64,000 nt of DNA from Anthopleura xanthogrammica (taxonomy: Eukaryota; Cnidaria; Anthozoa; Actiniaria; Actiniidae): the NCBI GenBank assembly GCA_964019055.1, contig OZ025218.1, forward strand, positions 9,368,170-9,432,169. Direction: 5' to 3'. The position numbers and the translations under genes were made by a program. Below the pieces are notes generated by a model, which saw nothing but the letters and a program-made list of their open reading frames with translations, had not been told where the DNA came from and ran no database searches. The first letter of the stretch is position 1. The number at the start of each line of letters is the position of its first letter. This document shows positions 34,201 to 45,600 of this stretch, one piece after another.

Positions 34201-35198
34201 ATAGGCTCGAGCTGGTTATTTTACACCAATCACTGATTGCCCCATCAACTTTAAGTCGCTTTTTTGGATGTTTTACCAACATGCAAGGTCTCATTACGTT
34301 TTTCGCTGTTTTATTTTTCAGATGCATGCGCTAGTTGTTCTCCTTATGCTGACTGCAAGAACAATACCTGTATCTGTAGAGCCGGTTATACAGGAAATGG
34401 CATCACATGTACAGGTAAGAAAAAAAGACTGCCAATGCAAGATGACGTCATTGCATTCTTCAGAAATGCCATGCTCTATTTGTTCTCCTTATGCTGAGTG
34501 CAAGAACAACGTGTGTGTCTGTAAATCAGGTTATACCGGCGATGAAAAGACATGTATAAGTAAGAGAAGAAAGATGTCATTATACACTTCGACGCTCAGC
34601 AGCCATGTTTATATTGAATGTGAGACTATGAAGATGGCTGCTGCCATGAGAAAGGTCCATTTCCCTGCCTGTTTGGTCTGAATGAAATGCATAATATGGT
34701 GCAATGGCATGCAGCCCATTTAATTTTCAACTCTGTTTTTCAAAGTCAATAGCCAATGTGCATGAGCTCGAAATTCTAGCACAAAGCATGATGGGAAAGT
34801 GAGTCCTTACGCATTTTTGGCTCCTCTAAAAATACATCTAACAGTTTTTCCTTCAACATTTTCTATGGAAATAAAAGTATTTCAACAGACAAAAAAAACA
34901 GAGTAATTTTTTTCTGATAATTGCTTTTATTTCCTTGTTCCATTTTTGCAGGACTCACTTTCCCAGAGTGCTTTGTGAGCTTTGATGCACATTACCTATT
35001 CCTGAATGTGAGCAGAGTTTTTTAATTCTTGCTCTTGATTCAAGGGTTTTTATTTTATTTTTTAATTATATTTCTTATTTTGCAGAATTAAAATCAGGCA
35101 GTTCACTACTCTTCCCACATCAGCTGCTGATTTCAACCTCTGTACTTCTGTGTCTGGTTTTGTTTCTGAGTAACGCAATCCTATACAAAACTGAGTAA
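25285..35198 (+). CDS. Secreted/anchored M28-peptidase-like protein with 12 EGF domains, copy A
   Basis: Coding exons: 25285-25330 (signal peptide [15 protein letters not shown]), 27174-27373, 27628-27802, 27978-28443, 29191-29375, EGF exons 29966-30058 and 31474-31569, then five EGF pairs from 31930 to 34559, and 35086-35198; 690 aa in frame. Exon 3 holds [11 protein letters not shown]...GVNNDGTG, the first metal site of an M28 aminopeptidase fold. The acidic EE pair is replaced in FDLSDTGGS, and DHMSFWDAN...LLTDT matches the C-terminal M28 motif, but the usual Tyr-His ligand is absent. Catalysis is therefore doubtful. Each EGF exon has six cysteines and phase 1-1 boundaries. The last exon encodes a small-residue stretch, then a hydrophobic tail ending in YKTE, compatible with a GPI signal or C-terminal transmembrane anchor. 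Probable extracellular binding or adhesion protein; true function unknown. Confidence 0.8.
25498..25660. repeat. Palindromic MITE-like element in intron 1 of copy A
   Basis: 'agagtgcaaacaaaatatcc' at about 25503 is matched by the inverted 'atattgtttgcactct' at about 25640-25655, and the arms continue inward through 'cgtgaa' and 'ttcacg'. Copy B's intron 1 shows no such element at this position. Confidence 0.65.
25716..26036. repeat. Foldback element with G/C homopolymer arms
   Basis: 'gggagcattcattttttagg' followed by a G run at the left is mirrored by a C run and 'cctaaaaaatgaatgctccc' at the right (about 26008-26035). The interior is C-rich. It abuts the LINE fragment that follows. Confidence 0.7.
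26037..26930 (-). mobile_element. LINE reverse transcriptase fragment
   Basis: Minus-strand frames encode [20 protein letters not shown], then CFLYADD, the reverse transcriptase catalytic motif. [12 protein letters not shown] follows, and farther on [13 protein letters not shown]. Frameshifts break the frame, and neither the 5' region nor an endonuclease is present. It lies in intron 1 of M28-like copy A, opposite to the gene. Confidence 0.85.
26938..27165. repeat. (CCAT)n microsatellite upstream of exon 2, copy A
   Basis: Interrupted (CCAT)n/(CCGT)n ending about ten bases before the acceptor at 27173. A counterpart occupies the same position in copy B (41475-41770). The minus-strand frames rich in Met, Asp, Gly and Trp are artefacts. 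Confidence 0.92.
29625..29730 (-). mobile_element. tRNA-derived SINE head, family 2
   Basis: On the minus strand, 'tgtagctcagtggtagagca' is a canonical A box and 'cttcgattcctgg' a B box. The anticodon-loop region reads like tRNA-Thr(GGT). Present at the same intron position in copy B (46307-46385) and in every 598-bp unit, so it predates the gene duplication. Confidence 0.75.
30470..31318 (-). mobile_element. 5'-truncated LINE, 3' part of ORF2
   Basis: Minus-strand frames read [20 protein letters not shown], then [10 protein letters not shown], then [20 protein letters not shown], the typical C-terminal region of CR1/L2/Jockey-type LINE ORF2, with one frameshift near 31110. The 3' end is an (ATT)n tail (plus-strand AAT repeats at about 30474-30492). 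Copy B lacks it: its sequence jumps from 'cgggttttttag' straight to 'atttattttattttatctct' (about 47200). Insertion therefore followed the gene duplication. Confidence 0.85.
30565..30725. repeat. (TA)n and (ACATAC)n microsatellites
   Basis: TA-rich runs and a CATACA hexanucleotide-type tract inside the LINE 3' region. The Met/Cys-rich minus frame is a translation artefact. Confidence 0.9.
31474..34559 (+). repeat. 598-bp tandem repeat (five units) encoding EGF exon pairs
   Basis: Five consecutive 598-bp units start at 31474, 32072, 32670, 33268 and 33866, followed by a terminal partial unit (EGF exon B) at 34464-34559. Each unit contains EGF exon B (96 bp), an intron with a SINE-2 head, EGF exon A (93 bp; starts 31930, 32528, 33126, 33724, 34322) and a 49-bp intron. 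Units are virtually identical, with changes only in the last B exon. Copy B has none of this amplification. Confidence 0.97.
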
Positions 35199-35199
35199 T

Positions 35200-36690
35200 G
35201 CCCTTCACGATTTGGGGGAAGGTGGGAGTATGTGGATAATAAGATGTTTTTATAAGATATCTTATGATACCTTTTTATAAGATATCTTATGCACAACCAT
35301 TAAACAAGGAAATGATACTATTGAAAAAGTAGTTATTATGACTCTTAGTTAAGCAGAACATTGAAAACCAATAATACTTTTTAAGAAATTACCTATAATT
35401 AATTTTAAAATAATTGAGAGAGAGAGACTTTTTTAAAATACAGTCAAACCTCTACGTATACACAACGGCTAGCTGTCACCATTGGGACAACATTTTTTGT
35501 GGCCATTATTAAGAGAGGTGACCCTTGTAGAGTGATGTTCGCTGTGAAAAGTTTTCAGTAACAGTATATACAGTCAATTCAAAAAAACATTATCGTCAAC
35601 CAACTCAAGCCTAAGCAACTGGACCGAAACGGAGTATAGGTAGAAATCACTGAAGCTCTTAGTTATTTCATAAATATAGTTGTCTGTGCTTACAAATTAA
35701 ATAATTTAAGATAATAGAAGCAGTGACCCTTTAAATGTATGTCTTCTGGTTTTGTAAAACAAAGACAAAAGTCTATATATATGACTAATATTCAGTCAAA
35801 GATGTTCCCAATTTTGAAGCTTTTATGTCATTAAAATACTATTTTGCCAGCAAATTTTTGTACTGCAAGCCCAGTGCATATTTATTAATCTGTGATTTCT
35901 ACCCAATTATTACTTCCTTTTGGTCCAGTCGCATAGACTTGAGCCAGTTGACTACGAAGGTTTTTGAATTGACTGTACATTTGAATTCACTGGTAACAAG
36001 TACAAGATTTTTTGGCCTTTGGGTAGACTGGTGGCCGTTGTGGAGAGGTGGCTGTTAGTGACATGGAGGTTCGACTGTGAGTTAAGGCTAGATAGATAGT
36101 TAAATAATTTATTAAACATTACAAACAGCCAAAGGCTGAATTGCATAATATGCAAAATCTCATTAAATGGGAATGAGAAAAAAAATATATAGGGCAACAT
36201 TAATGTCTCATTAAGTAAAATTAGTCAAAACACTTAAAGGTGGTTGCACATATATAGCACTAGAATAAAAAATATTGTCAAATTTCAATATACAATTTAT
36301 ATAATAATTACATGTTTTAATTAAGTCTGGATGACAAGTTCTGCAACTACGATTGATATTCTTGGGGTGCAAATATCAGGCATGCTCGGCATGCTACCAC
36401 ATGACCTTTAAAAAACATGGAGTCTTTTTGCTTCAAATTAAAACTACCCCAAATATTACTAATTTTGATATCATTTTAGGGAGCAACTACAGAATACCCC
36501 AACAATCATATGCAGAAGTCGGAACTCTTTGAAGAACGAGGCATACAACGATAGAAATCATAGTTATTAATATGTGCATATGATTTGCGGGGTATTCTGT
36601 AGGTATACGATAAAGTTTATTGTATAATTTGTATTGTAATGTAAGCTATTTATAACAATATTTATAACTGATAAAAAGTAAAAGGAGTAA
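35200..36690. other. Spacer between the M28-like paralogs with a DNA-element remnant
   Basis: Between CAGTCAAACCTCTACG at 35441 and 'ggaggttcgactgtg' near 36064-36078 lies a likely decayed DNA element with inverted ends. 'gcacaaccattaaacaagga' (about 35291) is a scrap of the 203-bp MITE. A partial duplication of retroelement-like tail sequence is at 36090-36190. No gene is recognised. Confidence 0.55.
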
Positions 36691-37277
36691 AAAAATTATC
36701 CAAATAAAATATCTAATAAAGTATACCTTAAAATCAATATGTAAGGCCTGTCTTTTCCACTTCCTTCAGACATTTTGGCTATCACACAAGACCAGAAATT
36801 TGGAAAGTATATAGAGCTTGTAAGTTGTGACGTATTTCCGGTTTCAGCTGCTAACAACATCGCTAAAATAAGGTAAAAAGTGTTGCCAATGATTTGACCT
36901 CCATCTGAAATAATTAGAACTTTGGACAACAAATCCTGTCATAAAGAAAAAGTAAAAAAATCATTATAGAACTGCTTTTGATTTGGAACCAAATCGTTTT
37001 TCTGTGCGATTGACGTCATACTTACAAGCTCTATTGTGGGGAGCATGTTAACAATTAACTTTATGCAAAACATACACACTTGTCACTCTGGGTCTGTGCA
37101 GTACATATTAAAAGGACTTTGTTTTGCTTCTGGATCAAGCTAACTGCTAAAAGAAACTCCAGAATAGTCTTACCTTGACAATATTCAGAAGTCAGAGGTC
37201 TATTTTTATACTTTATCGCATTGGGAGCGACATTTATTTGAGATTTCTAGTCAAATTCAGCTCGGGTGTGAACGGAA

Positions 37278-40200
37278 ATGCTTACTATTCTGGTTGCTTT
37301 GCTCTACCTCGGCGTCTCTCAAGGTAAGGAAATCTTTTATCACAAAGTTGCATATCAATTTAGCTGTATTTCTTTGACCTCAATGCCTTAGCTTGGTGAT
37401 GAGTTGTCTATAACAACGAGAATTCGACTCCTAAGTCGTTATTCATAAACGATGTTAGCGATTTCAAGACGGGATGAAGGTTCAAGTATGACATCATTAG
37501 TATTTCGATTCTCCTCTGTAAACGGTATAAAAGACTTTTAAAAATGTTCAATAGTGAACTCACAGCACATTGCAACATGGGTCCAACATGGCTATTTCAC
37601 TTTCGCTATTACAAAGGTCAAACATCGATCTTCACATGAACGAACCTCATGACATAAAAGAATACCGCCTTACTATCCATTGTTTTTTAATGTGTATGGT
37701 CATGTTAAGTTCGAACTTACTCTACGTCTTTATTATCTCAACATTCTCTGAACGTTTCTTCATTTTGTAACACAACGATATCCGCTTAAGAAATCATACA
37801 CCGATGGTCATGTTAAGTTCGACCTTACTCTACGTCTTTATTATCTCAACATTCTCTGAACGTTTCTTCGTTTTTTAACACAACGATATCCGCTTAAGAA
37901 ATCATACACCGACGAGGTTCCGGGAGTGGGGGAATCCCGGGTAAAAATATCGGGGATACTCGTCGGGAATCATTTGACAGTCGAAACACGAAGTCAAGAT
38001 ATTGCTTGATATCAAAACAACAGACTAGACTGGCAAATACAACACCAAACTTGATAGCATAAACACTTGAAAAGAAACACGAAAGTAATGTTGCAACTTG
38101 ATAATTTGTCACGTTAGGGCTGGCATATTGGACTGTTTTATCATTACCAATGCTTCTAATCTAAACTAAGAGGTGTTCTTTACTCAAATGCAAAAGATTC
38201 AGTGATTCCCAATCTCGTTGTTATGTCAACGACTGAAATTCAGAATCATATTTTTTTTGTGCCTGATTAAAGATGTAAATATTCGTTTGTCACAAGCTAA
38301 ATTTTTTCGGAGAAAAACAAATATTTGCATCTCTGAAATCCAGGAACTTTTTCTGTAACTAAAGTAGCGGCTTCGTGCACCCCAACTATAACTAAGCATG
38401 CAGCTTTTGAAGGATAAAATCAAGTAATTTATTATTCATACATTTGCTATGATGTGAAACAACTTTCACTAAATTTGGACCCAATCCAACAATGCAACGC
38501 GACCTGACATGCGCGATCCATGTATTGACTACCACTACTAGAATCCCTTGTGCAGTTCTTTACTCTGACAAAGGCCTTGATCAGGTTATATCATTCCCCG
38601 GCATCATACAACGACGTACCCTGGATTCCAGAAGGGCTTGTCTTTTGTAGGAGTCGCGAAGCCGACGGGAAACGAGTCGCGAAGCTCGCAAAATACTCGC
38701 TCCTCGCAAAGAGAAGTAACCTCTGGTACCCAGGGTAACATCAACGCAGCTCAAACTAGATTACCCGCTAGTTTTTAGCCGGGCGGAGATCGGTGAACAT
38801 GACGTTTGTTTTGCTATTAACTGCGTTTTTGGTTGTCTCTTGTCTCCATCTTGATCAAGGTTAGTAACGTAGTTCAAAAGTAGTTATTTCCTTTACCTTC
38901 GTGTTAATTAAAGTAATCCTCTCTACTTCAAGACAAAAGCTTTCGAGCCAAGTATATTCATTGTTTAGTTATACGGTCACTGAGAGCAGCTGAGACACAA
39001 AACGAGCGCTATTTTCACTTATTCTATTCGACACACCAGGGAAATCTATACCAAATTACTGAAGTATGATGATAAGGAATTATTTTCAACTTTGAGAGAT
39101 TAACGTACTTTGTTGAAAGATCGTATAAGTGTAGATCAGCATATCTTTTTTCAATTTTTACGTAAATCTAGAGGAATATTTTTTGCTGGACATGGTGGCT
39201 ACCACTACACCACCCTTTATCGCCTGGACAGCTAATCTAGGTATTCATGGTGGCCAGGAAAAAGCTATGAATAATCTGCATCAAATTACTGAAGCATGAT
39301 GAGAGAAAATTACGGTTTTCACTTTTTTATATGGACTAAAAATCGTAAAAATTACAGCCAGGTATTAATGATATCATAGTTAATAAATGTGTTGTCTCTG
39401 ACTTGAAGATATGATTTTTTCCCAGACGTTTTGACTCATGCTAGGAGTCTTCTTAAGTGATTTTTAATTGGACACGAAAAAACATCACTGAGAGAGATTG
39501 TAGTTGAGTCGAAACGTTGTGAAAACTCATACTTTCAAGTCAGAAACAACACATTAATTAAAGGTACTTTGATATCATCTAGATTAGTATCTAGAACGTA
39601 TGGGAATATTTAAGAAATAGAAGACGATTTTCCGTGTTGTATAGCCTGATCTAAACACGCGTGATGTTGGGAGAGCTCTCGAGAGCTAAAAAGCACTTGC
39701 CTAACGGCTTGTGCTTTTCCTACGCTCTCTCGTGTTCTCCCAACATCACGCGTGTTTAGATGAGGCTATACAACACGGAAAATCGTCTTCTATTTCTTTT
39801 ATAAAATATTTTTTTTGAGGCTAAATCGGCATTTTAATTGCTGATAAGAATAGCAATTCTCCATACGTGCGCCATCCACCAATCCACAGATGACGTGAGC
39901 ATGTTTAGATAGCCTCATCCAACATGCTTTTTGACCAATCAGAGCGCGCGTACTATCTAAATTATTTTATAAATGAAGTATATTCTTAGGGTGCAACCAC
40001 ATGATTAAAAATCCCCTGAGATATAAACAGCCGCCATTTTAATTGATTGTCATCGAACATGTCGGCTAGTGACGTAACAATTCTTTTTTCTAAATACTGT
40101 TAGACTTTATTTCTTTTTATTTCTGTAAGAGCGCTGAGACTCAGTGTGGCGCTCCTAAAGCCATTTTTATTATTATTTATTATTAACATGCACTCCAAGA

Positions 40201-40537
40201 ATACATTAGTGTAAAGGCGGCCAAGTAATGTTTTCCCATTTCAAATATAATATGATAATAAATATTTATTTCAAATGTCTTACAGCTGTCCTACCAAAAC
40301 AGCTGCGTCAATTTAAGATATCCCCTTCAGCTGTGACCAAAAGCTATTTTCGGCTTCTGCTTCGCGGCTAAAAAAATAATATAGCGATGTTCGCGCTAAC
40401 GTCACATATTGATATTAATGTTTATTATAAAAAAATTATTTAACTTATTTAACTTTAATTAACTTATTTTATTTATATTTTTCTATATTGTAAAGAACAT
40501 CGAGACTCTTGTTTGTCATGCGCTTTCTTAACAATTA

Positions 40538-40589
<52 letters not shown>

Positions 40590-42566
40590 CCAATCAGAGC
40601 TGTATGGTTGCTGAAACGAGATCATTTTTTAGGGTTGGCAAATTTGAATGAGAAAAGATTCCTGACGTCAATGTTTGTAAACAGTAAACATCGCTATACG
40701 ACGTTGTCCCATGTTTCGTGATTTTGTTAAAATTTGTATTTCTTCACGTGAACGAACTGAGCAAAAGAAATTATCATTCAAATTATTTTTTCCCTCATTT
40801 TGATTGGCCGAGAGAACTGCAAATAACTGCCTACAAATAACGGTCTGCTCATGCGCATTACGGTACAGAGCCATCTTACTGCAAATAACGGTCTGCTCAT
40901 GCGCAGTAACGCTGCATTTGACAATGGATCGCTTCCCTGAAAAAATGAGCTGACTTCTTTGTTATTGTTTGACTCGCACTGCCCCTCGAAGATTAGAAAA
41001 AATAATTTGAATAATAAAATGATTATTGAACTCGGTTATCGCAAAATATCGAGATTTGTTAGTGTCTTGCCACTAACAAATCACGATATTTTGCTCAACC
41101 TCGTCCAATAATTGCTTAGTGTTCAAGGCGACACGCGTGAGAAACGTCTGCGCATGCTCTAAGTCCGTATGCAAATTAGTCAAAATTATGCCAAAACTTA
41201 AAGTCAGTTCTTAAAACTTAAGGCTAATTTTTTCATATTGTCTTTATTAATACAGTATCTTGGTCTCACAAAAGTATACCCGCGAAATGTTTTGTATACT
41301 CGGAGAAAACAAGCATTTACTTTCTCACTAAAACTCTTGTAAATTCTTGGAAAGCGTACTGAAAGGCACGCATGCGCAAACGTTTTTCTCTAGTGTCGTT
41401 CAAGGCTTATTCAAGGGATACTGGTAATAAAGGTTACTATGAGAATAGCCTATTTCAGGAATATTGGACAATTCTCTCCATCCATCGGTCAGTCTGTCTG
41501 TCCGTCCGTCCATCCTCCAACCATCCATTCGTCCATGCATCCATCCATCCAACCATCCATTCGTCCATCCATCCATCAATCCATTCGTCCATGCATCCAT
41601 CCATCCAACCATCCATTCGTCCATACATGAATACATGCATCCATCTATGCATCCATCCATCCATTCATTCTTCCATTTATCCCATCTGGCATTCATCCAT
41701 CCATCCATCAATCCACGTTAGTTCGTCCGTCCGTCCGCCCGTCCATCCCACTATTCATACATCAATCCATTCATTCATTTTACTCATTCTTTTATTTATT
41801 TTCATTAGGTGCCATGCCCTCTGCCACAAAAAGCAAATATGAAACATACCTTACGAAATTCGACAATCAAAGAGGACAAAACCCTGGCAACGCACAATTC
41901 AAGGCCAATAAAAAAGCCGCCATTCTGTTTATGAAGTCAAAGTTTGAAGCTGCTGGTTTGACTGTTCATCTGCAGAACTTCTCCTCCACTGACACAAACA
42001 ATGGACAAGTGAGTTTATAAAATAACTAGCTATAAATCTCGCTTTCTGATTGGTTAGTATGCGTGCGTTATGGGAGCACACAGCACGCGCGCTACTGCAG
42101 CAATAAAACGGCTCTAAATTTCTTAACCTAACAATGTACTGATATTCCAGGCAGTAAGTGGCACCAATTTGATAGCAGTTCTACCAGGATCAGCATATAA
42201 AACTGCTCAAGATGAAGTGGTTGTTCTCGCAGCTCACATAGATACATATGGAATTAATGCTGGAGGGGTGAACAACGACGGTACCGGACTGGTTGGACTA
42301 CTAGCTATTGCTGAAGATCTAACAGGTAGCAGTTGGCAAGAATATAGACCCCTTGCAGCACGTCGGAATGCAACTCAATTTGGAGGACAAAACAATATGT
42401 TTCCAATTCTTAGGAGAAAGAAATTCTTTTTTTTTTTCCAAATTGAGCTGCTCTAATGTCACGTGAAAGGCAGGGTCTATATTTAATTTTATGAAAGGGT
42501 ACAACTACTGTTATAGCTGAGATACGCCCATTCTAAATTAATTTTAAGCCCACGACTGAAAATATT

Positions 42567-42634
<68 letters not shown>

Positions 42635-42635
42635 T

Positions 42636-42670
<35 letters not shown>

Positions 42671-45600
42671 TATCATCATCATCATCATCATCATCATGGC
42701 TGTCGTAATCATCATCGCCATCCTCCAACACAACCATCATCATCATCAACATCATTGCCAAATATAACCATCATGGCTGTCGTAATCATCATCGCCATCC
42801 TCCAACACAACCACCATAATCATCACCATCAACATCACCATCATCATTATCATCAACATCACCATCGTCATCAACATCATTGCCACATATAACCGCCATC
42901 ATCACCAACAACATCATTGGCCATAAACATTGATCATCATCATTCATGATTAACAGTGTCATCATCATCATCATTGTCAACATCATAGTTAACATTTTAG
43001 TTTTAGTTTAGTAACCTTTATTTACACAGGGTGGCCCATTCACCTAAAAGCTGGTATCCAGAGGGGCCCTGTATCATATAAATATATAAAAATAATATAA
43101 CATATACTATGTACATACAAAGAGATACGAAGAAAACTATAAACTATATACATACAAAGAGAAAATTTAAAAGGGAAAATTTATAAGGAAAATTTATAAG
43201 GAAAACATGACCATCATCATCATCTTCGTCTAAGTATATTAGCCATTCTGAAGTCGATGAAAAGAATGGATCGAGTTGGCATTGCAGTGCATTCTGGGAG
43301 TGTTTTAGGGGACATATTTCCAAGATGGTGTCTATTTCCTCCCCTAAAACAGTCCCACAATGCACTGCAAGTGTATGCAAGTATATCGTACTACACGAAG
43401 TGCTAAGACAGTATTTGCAAACATTTATCTTTCAGGTTCAGAAAAATGCCCCTTGAATAACACCATCATATTTGCAGCGTTTGATCTCTCTGACACTGGA
43501 GGGACCTATACCTTCTGCAACAGAAGTTGTGGAAGTAATGAGTTCCTGAGAAACAAGGCAACCTACATTGGCAGTGGGAAAATACAGCTAGCCATGGTGA
43601 TGGACTGCATTGGCAACTTTGATAAAAGTGACAAATCACAACATTATCCACTATCACTCGAAAAAAATTTTGCTAATATTGTCTTGTTCCAAGGTCTGAC
43701 AAGCTCTTGGGGTGACTATATTGCCATTTCTGGAAGAATTGATGATGGAGTTTATCTGCAAGACTTTGAAAGGTTTTACAAAGCCAACAAGGCCCACCAT
43801 GATTTCAGTGTGCTCAAATTCCAGTGGGACATCAAAGGTGTTCCAACTGCCCAAAACCGGTCAAACGTGGTTAACGGGTTTAAAAGCGGAGACCACATGA
43901 GGTATGAACAGCGCACTTGTTGCTAGGCTCTCTCTTGTTCTACTAGTGCGAGAGGTTATAATTACGCAAAATCTGGTGGGGTTTTCAATTATTGTTACGC
44001 TTGATCTGACCCTCATTTACTCTACTCAATCATTAATTTTTCGAGAGAAGTAAGGCACTAGGCCATGTGGGACAGTCGCTCATATTAAGGCTCGCAACTT
44101 ATCCATTACGCATATTATTATCTCTGAGCCTATCCCACATGGCCTAGTGCCTTACTTCTCATCTACTAATTTTCGTGGGATCTTGCCATTTCACTAGACA
44201 CACCGTGCTGACGAGGCCCAATACAGGCCGAAACAGCTGCCCACGGTTTCTAGTTAAACTGGCTCATTTTTCAGTGGACTTGAAGTTGTCAAAGGCCTAA
44301 CGGCAGTCTTCTTCAGTCGTTCATATTAAGGCTCGCAACTTATCCATTACGCATATCATTAATTTTTCGGTCGAATTTTTGGGACAAGTTGTTGGAGAAT
44401 TCCACAGTGTAACATGGGTTGTCTCGCACTTTTTTGTTGTGGGTAGCGTTGCACGAAGTAGAACTCAGCTCTACTTTTCGCAACGCATTGCAGCAACTGC
44501 CAACGATATTGCACAGTGTATCACCCTTCCAGCAACTTGTCTCGCAATTTCTCGCATATCTTTCAAGTCGTTGCATGTTACTGAGATTTCGTTGCAGTGT
44601 AACGCGTCACCTCGGTAATTGACTTGTAACGTAATCAACCTTTCGAGCATTGCGAGACAAGTTACTAAGAAAATTGCACAGTGTATTCATTCGGGATATT
44701 TAGTGTAATATTTATCTGCTCTCACTTTCCACTTAACAAATAACTTTTTGAGTGTTCTACAGCTTCAGGAGTGTTTTATCAGAGAACAGAACATAGCTAA
44801 GCCTGATCTATTTGCTTTATATAATAGATTTTCACGAGCAAACGAACGTAAACTTTCGGGGGAAAAAAAATCTTGTTTATGAAAAGAGAGCGCGCGGGTC
44901 TGACGTCAAACTCACGAAAACAAATTTGATCGATGCTATGATTGGCTTAAAATACGATCTAGGCGTATCTGATTGGTCCAGATTTGACAGGTAGTGACAG
45001 TTAGCAAAGAAGGACATTTAAATGGGTTTACAATGAGATGTTCAGTCACTGAGTTCTATAAAAGAAAACATTTATTTTCAAAGGTTTTTTCACCAATACA
45101 AACAAGTAAATGCTTTGAATAAGGCCTCATTTACAACTCAAACATGAAAAAAACGTTTCTAATGGTTGTCTTCGTGGTTTTGCTGGTTAAAACCACCACT
45201 CTGTTGCTGGATAAATACTTGCACATTCTGCACGCTGCACATGTGGAACAAACTTCCAGGACCTAGAACGTTGGAAGAAATGCTTGCTGAATTTATGCTT
45301 TTGGATGGCTCAGCAACTGCATTCGAGACTTCATTGGTAGTGTTGGTGCTGCTTGTGCTACTCTGTTGTTGAAGAGAAACTGGCGCTTTGCCTGTTTGAA
45401 GAGCAGTGGTCAGAATATCAGAGCACGATCGGAGTTGTTCTGCGGAAGGACGGTTGTTGTAGTGTCTTAGGCTCTCTTCATTTCTGTGGCCGAAATGTTT
45501 TAAGCAACCCACGTCATTTCTATGTTTATTTTGTATAGAAAACATGGTTTTGACGTCATATCTATCATTCTACACTCTGATAAAACATAGGTTTTTAGCC

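Noticed and set aside
31541..34236. Periodic 61-137 aa frames on both strands in the 598-bp array
   Set aside because: They run through SINE heads, introns and wrong phases. Only the phase-1 EGF exons agree with splice sites and six-Cys domains.
31474..34559. CRISPR-like regular array
   Set aside because: The unit is 598 bp with exons and introns in a eukaryotic gene. There are no short repeats with unique spacers.
41372..41842. Frames of repeating Ile-His-Pro-Ser
   Set aside because: Translation of the (CCAT)n tract upstream of exon 2 in copy B.
42489..42995. Minus-strand poly-Asp/Met frames in intron 3 of the M28-like copy B
   Set aside because: Same artefact of a (CAT)n tract, and inconsistent with the spliced plus-strand gene.
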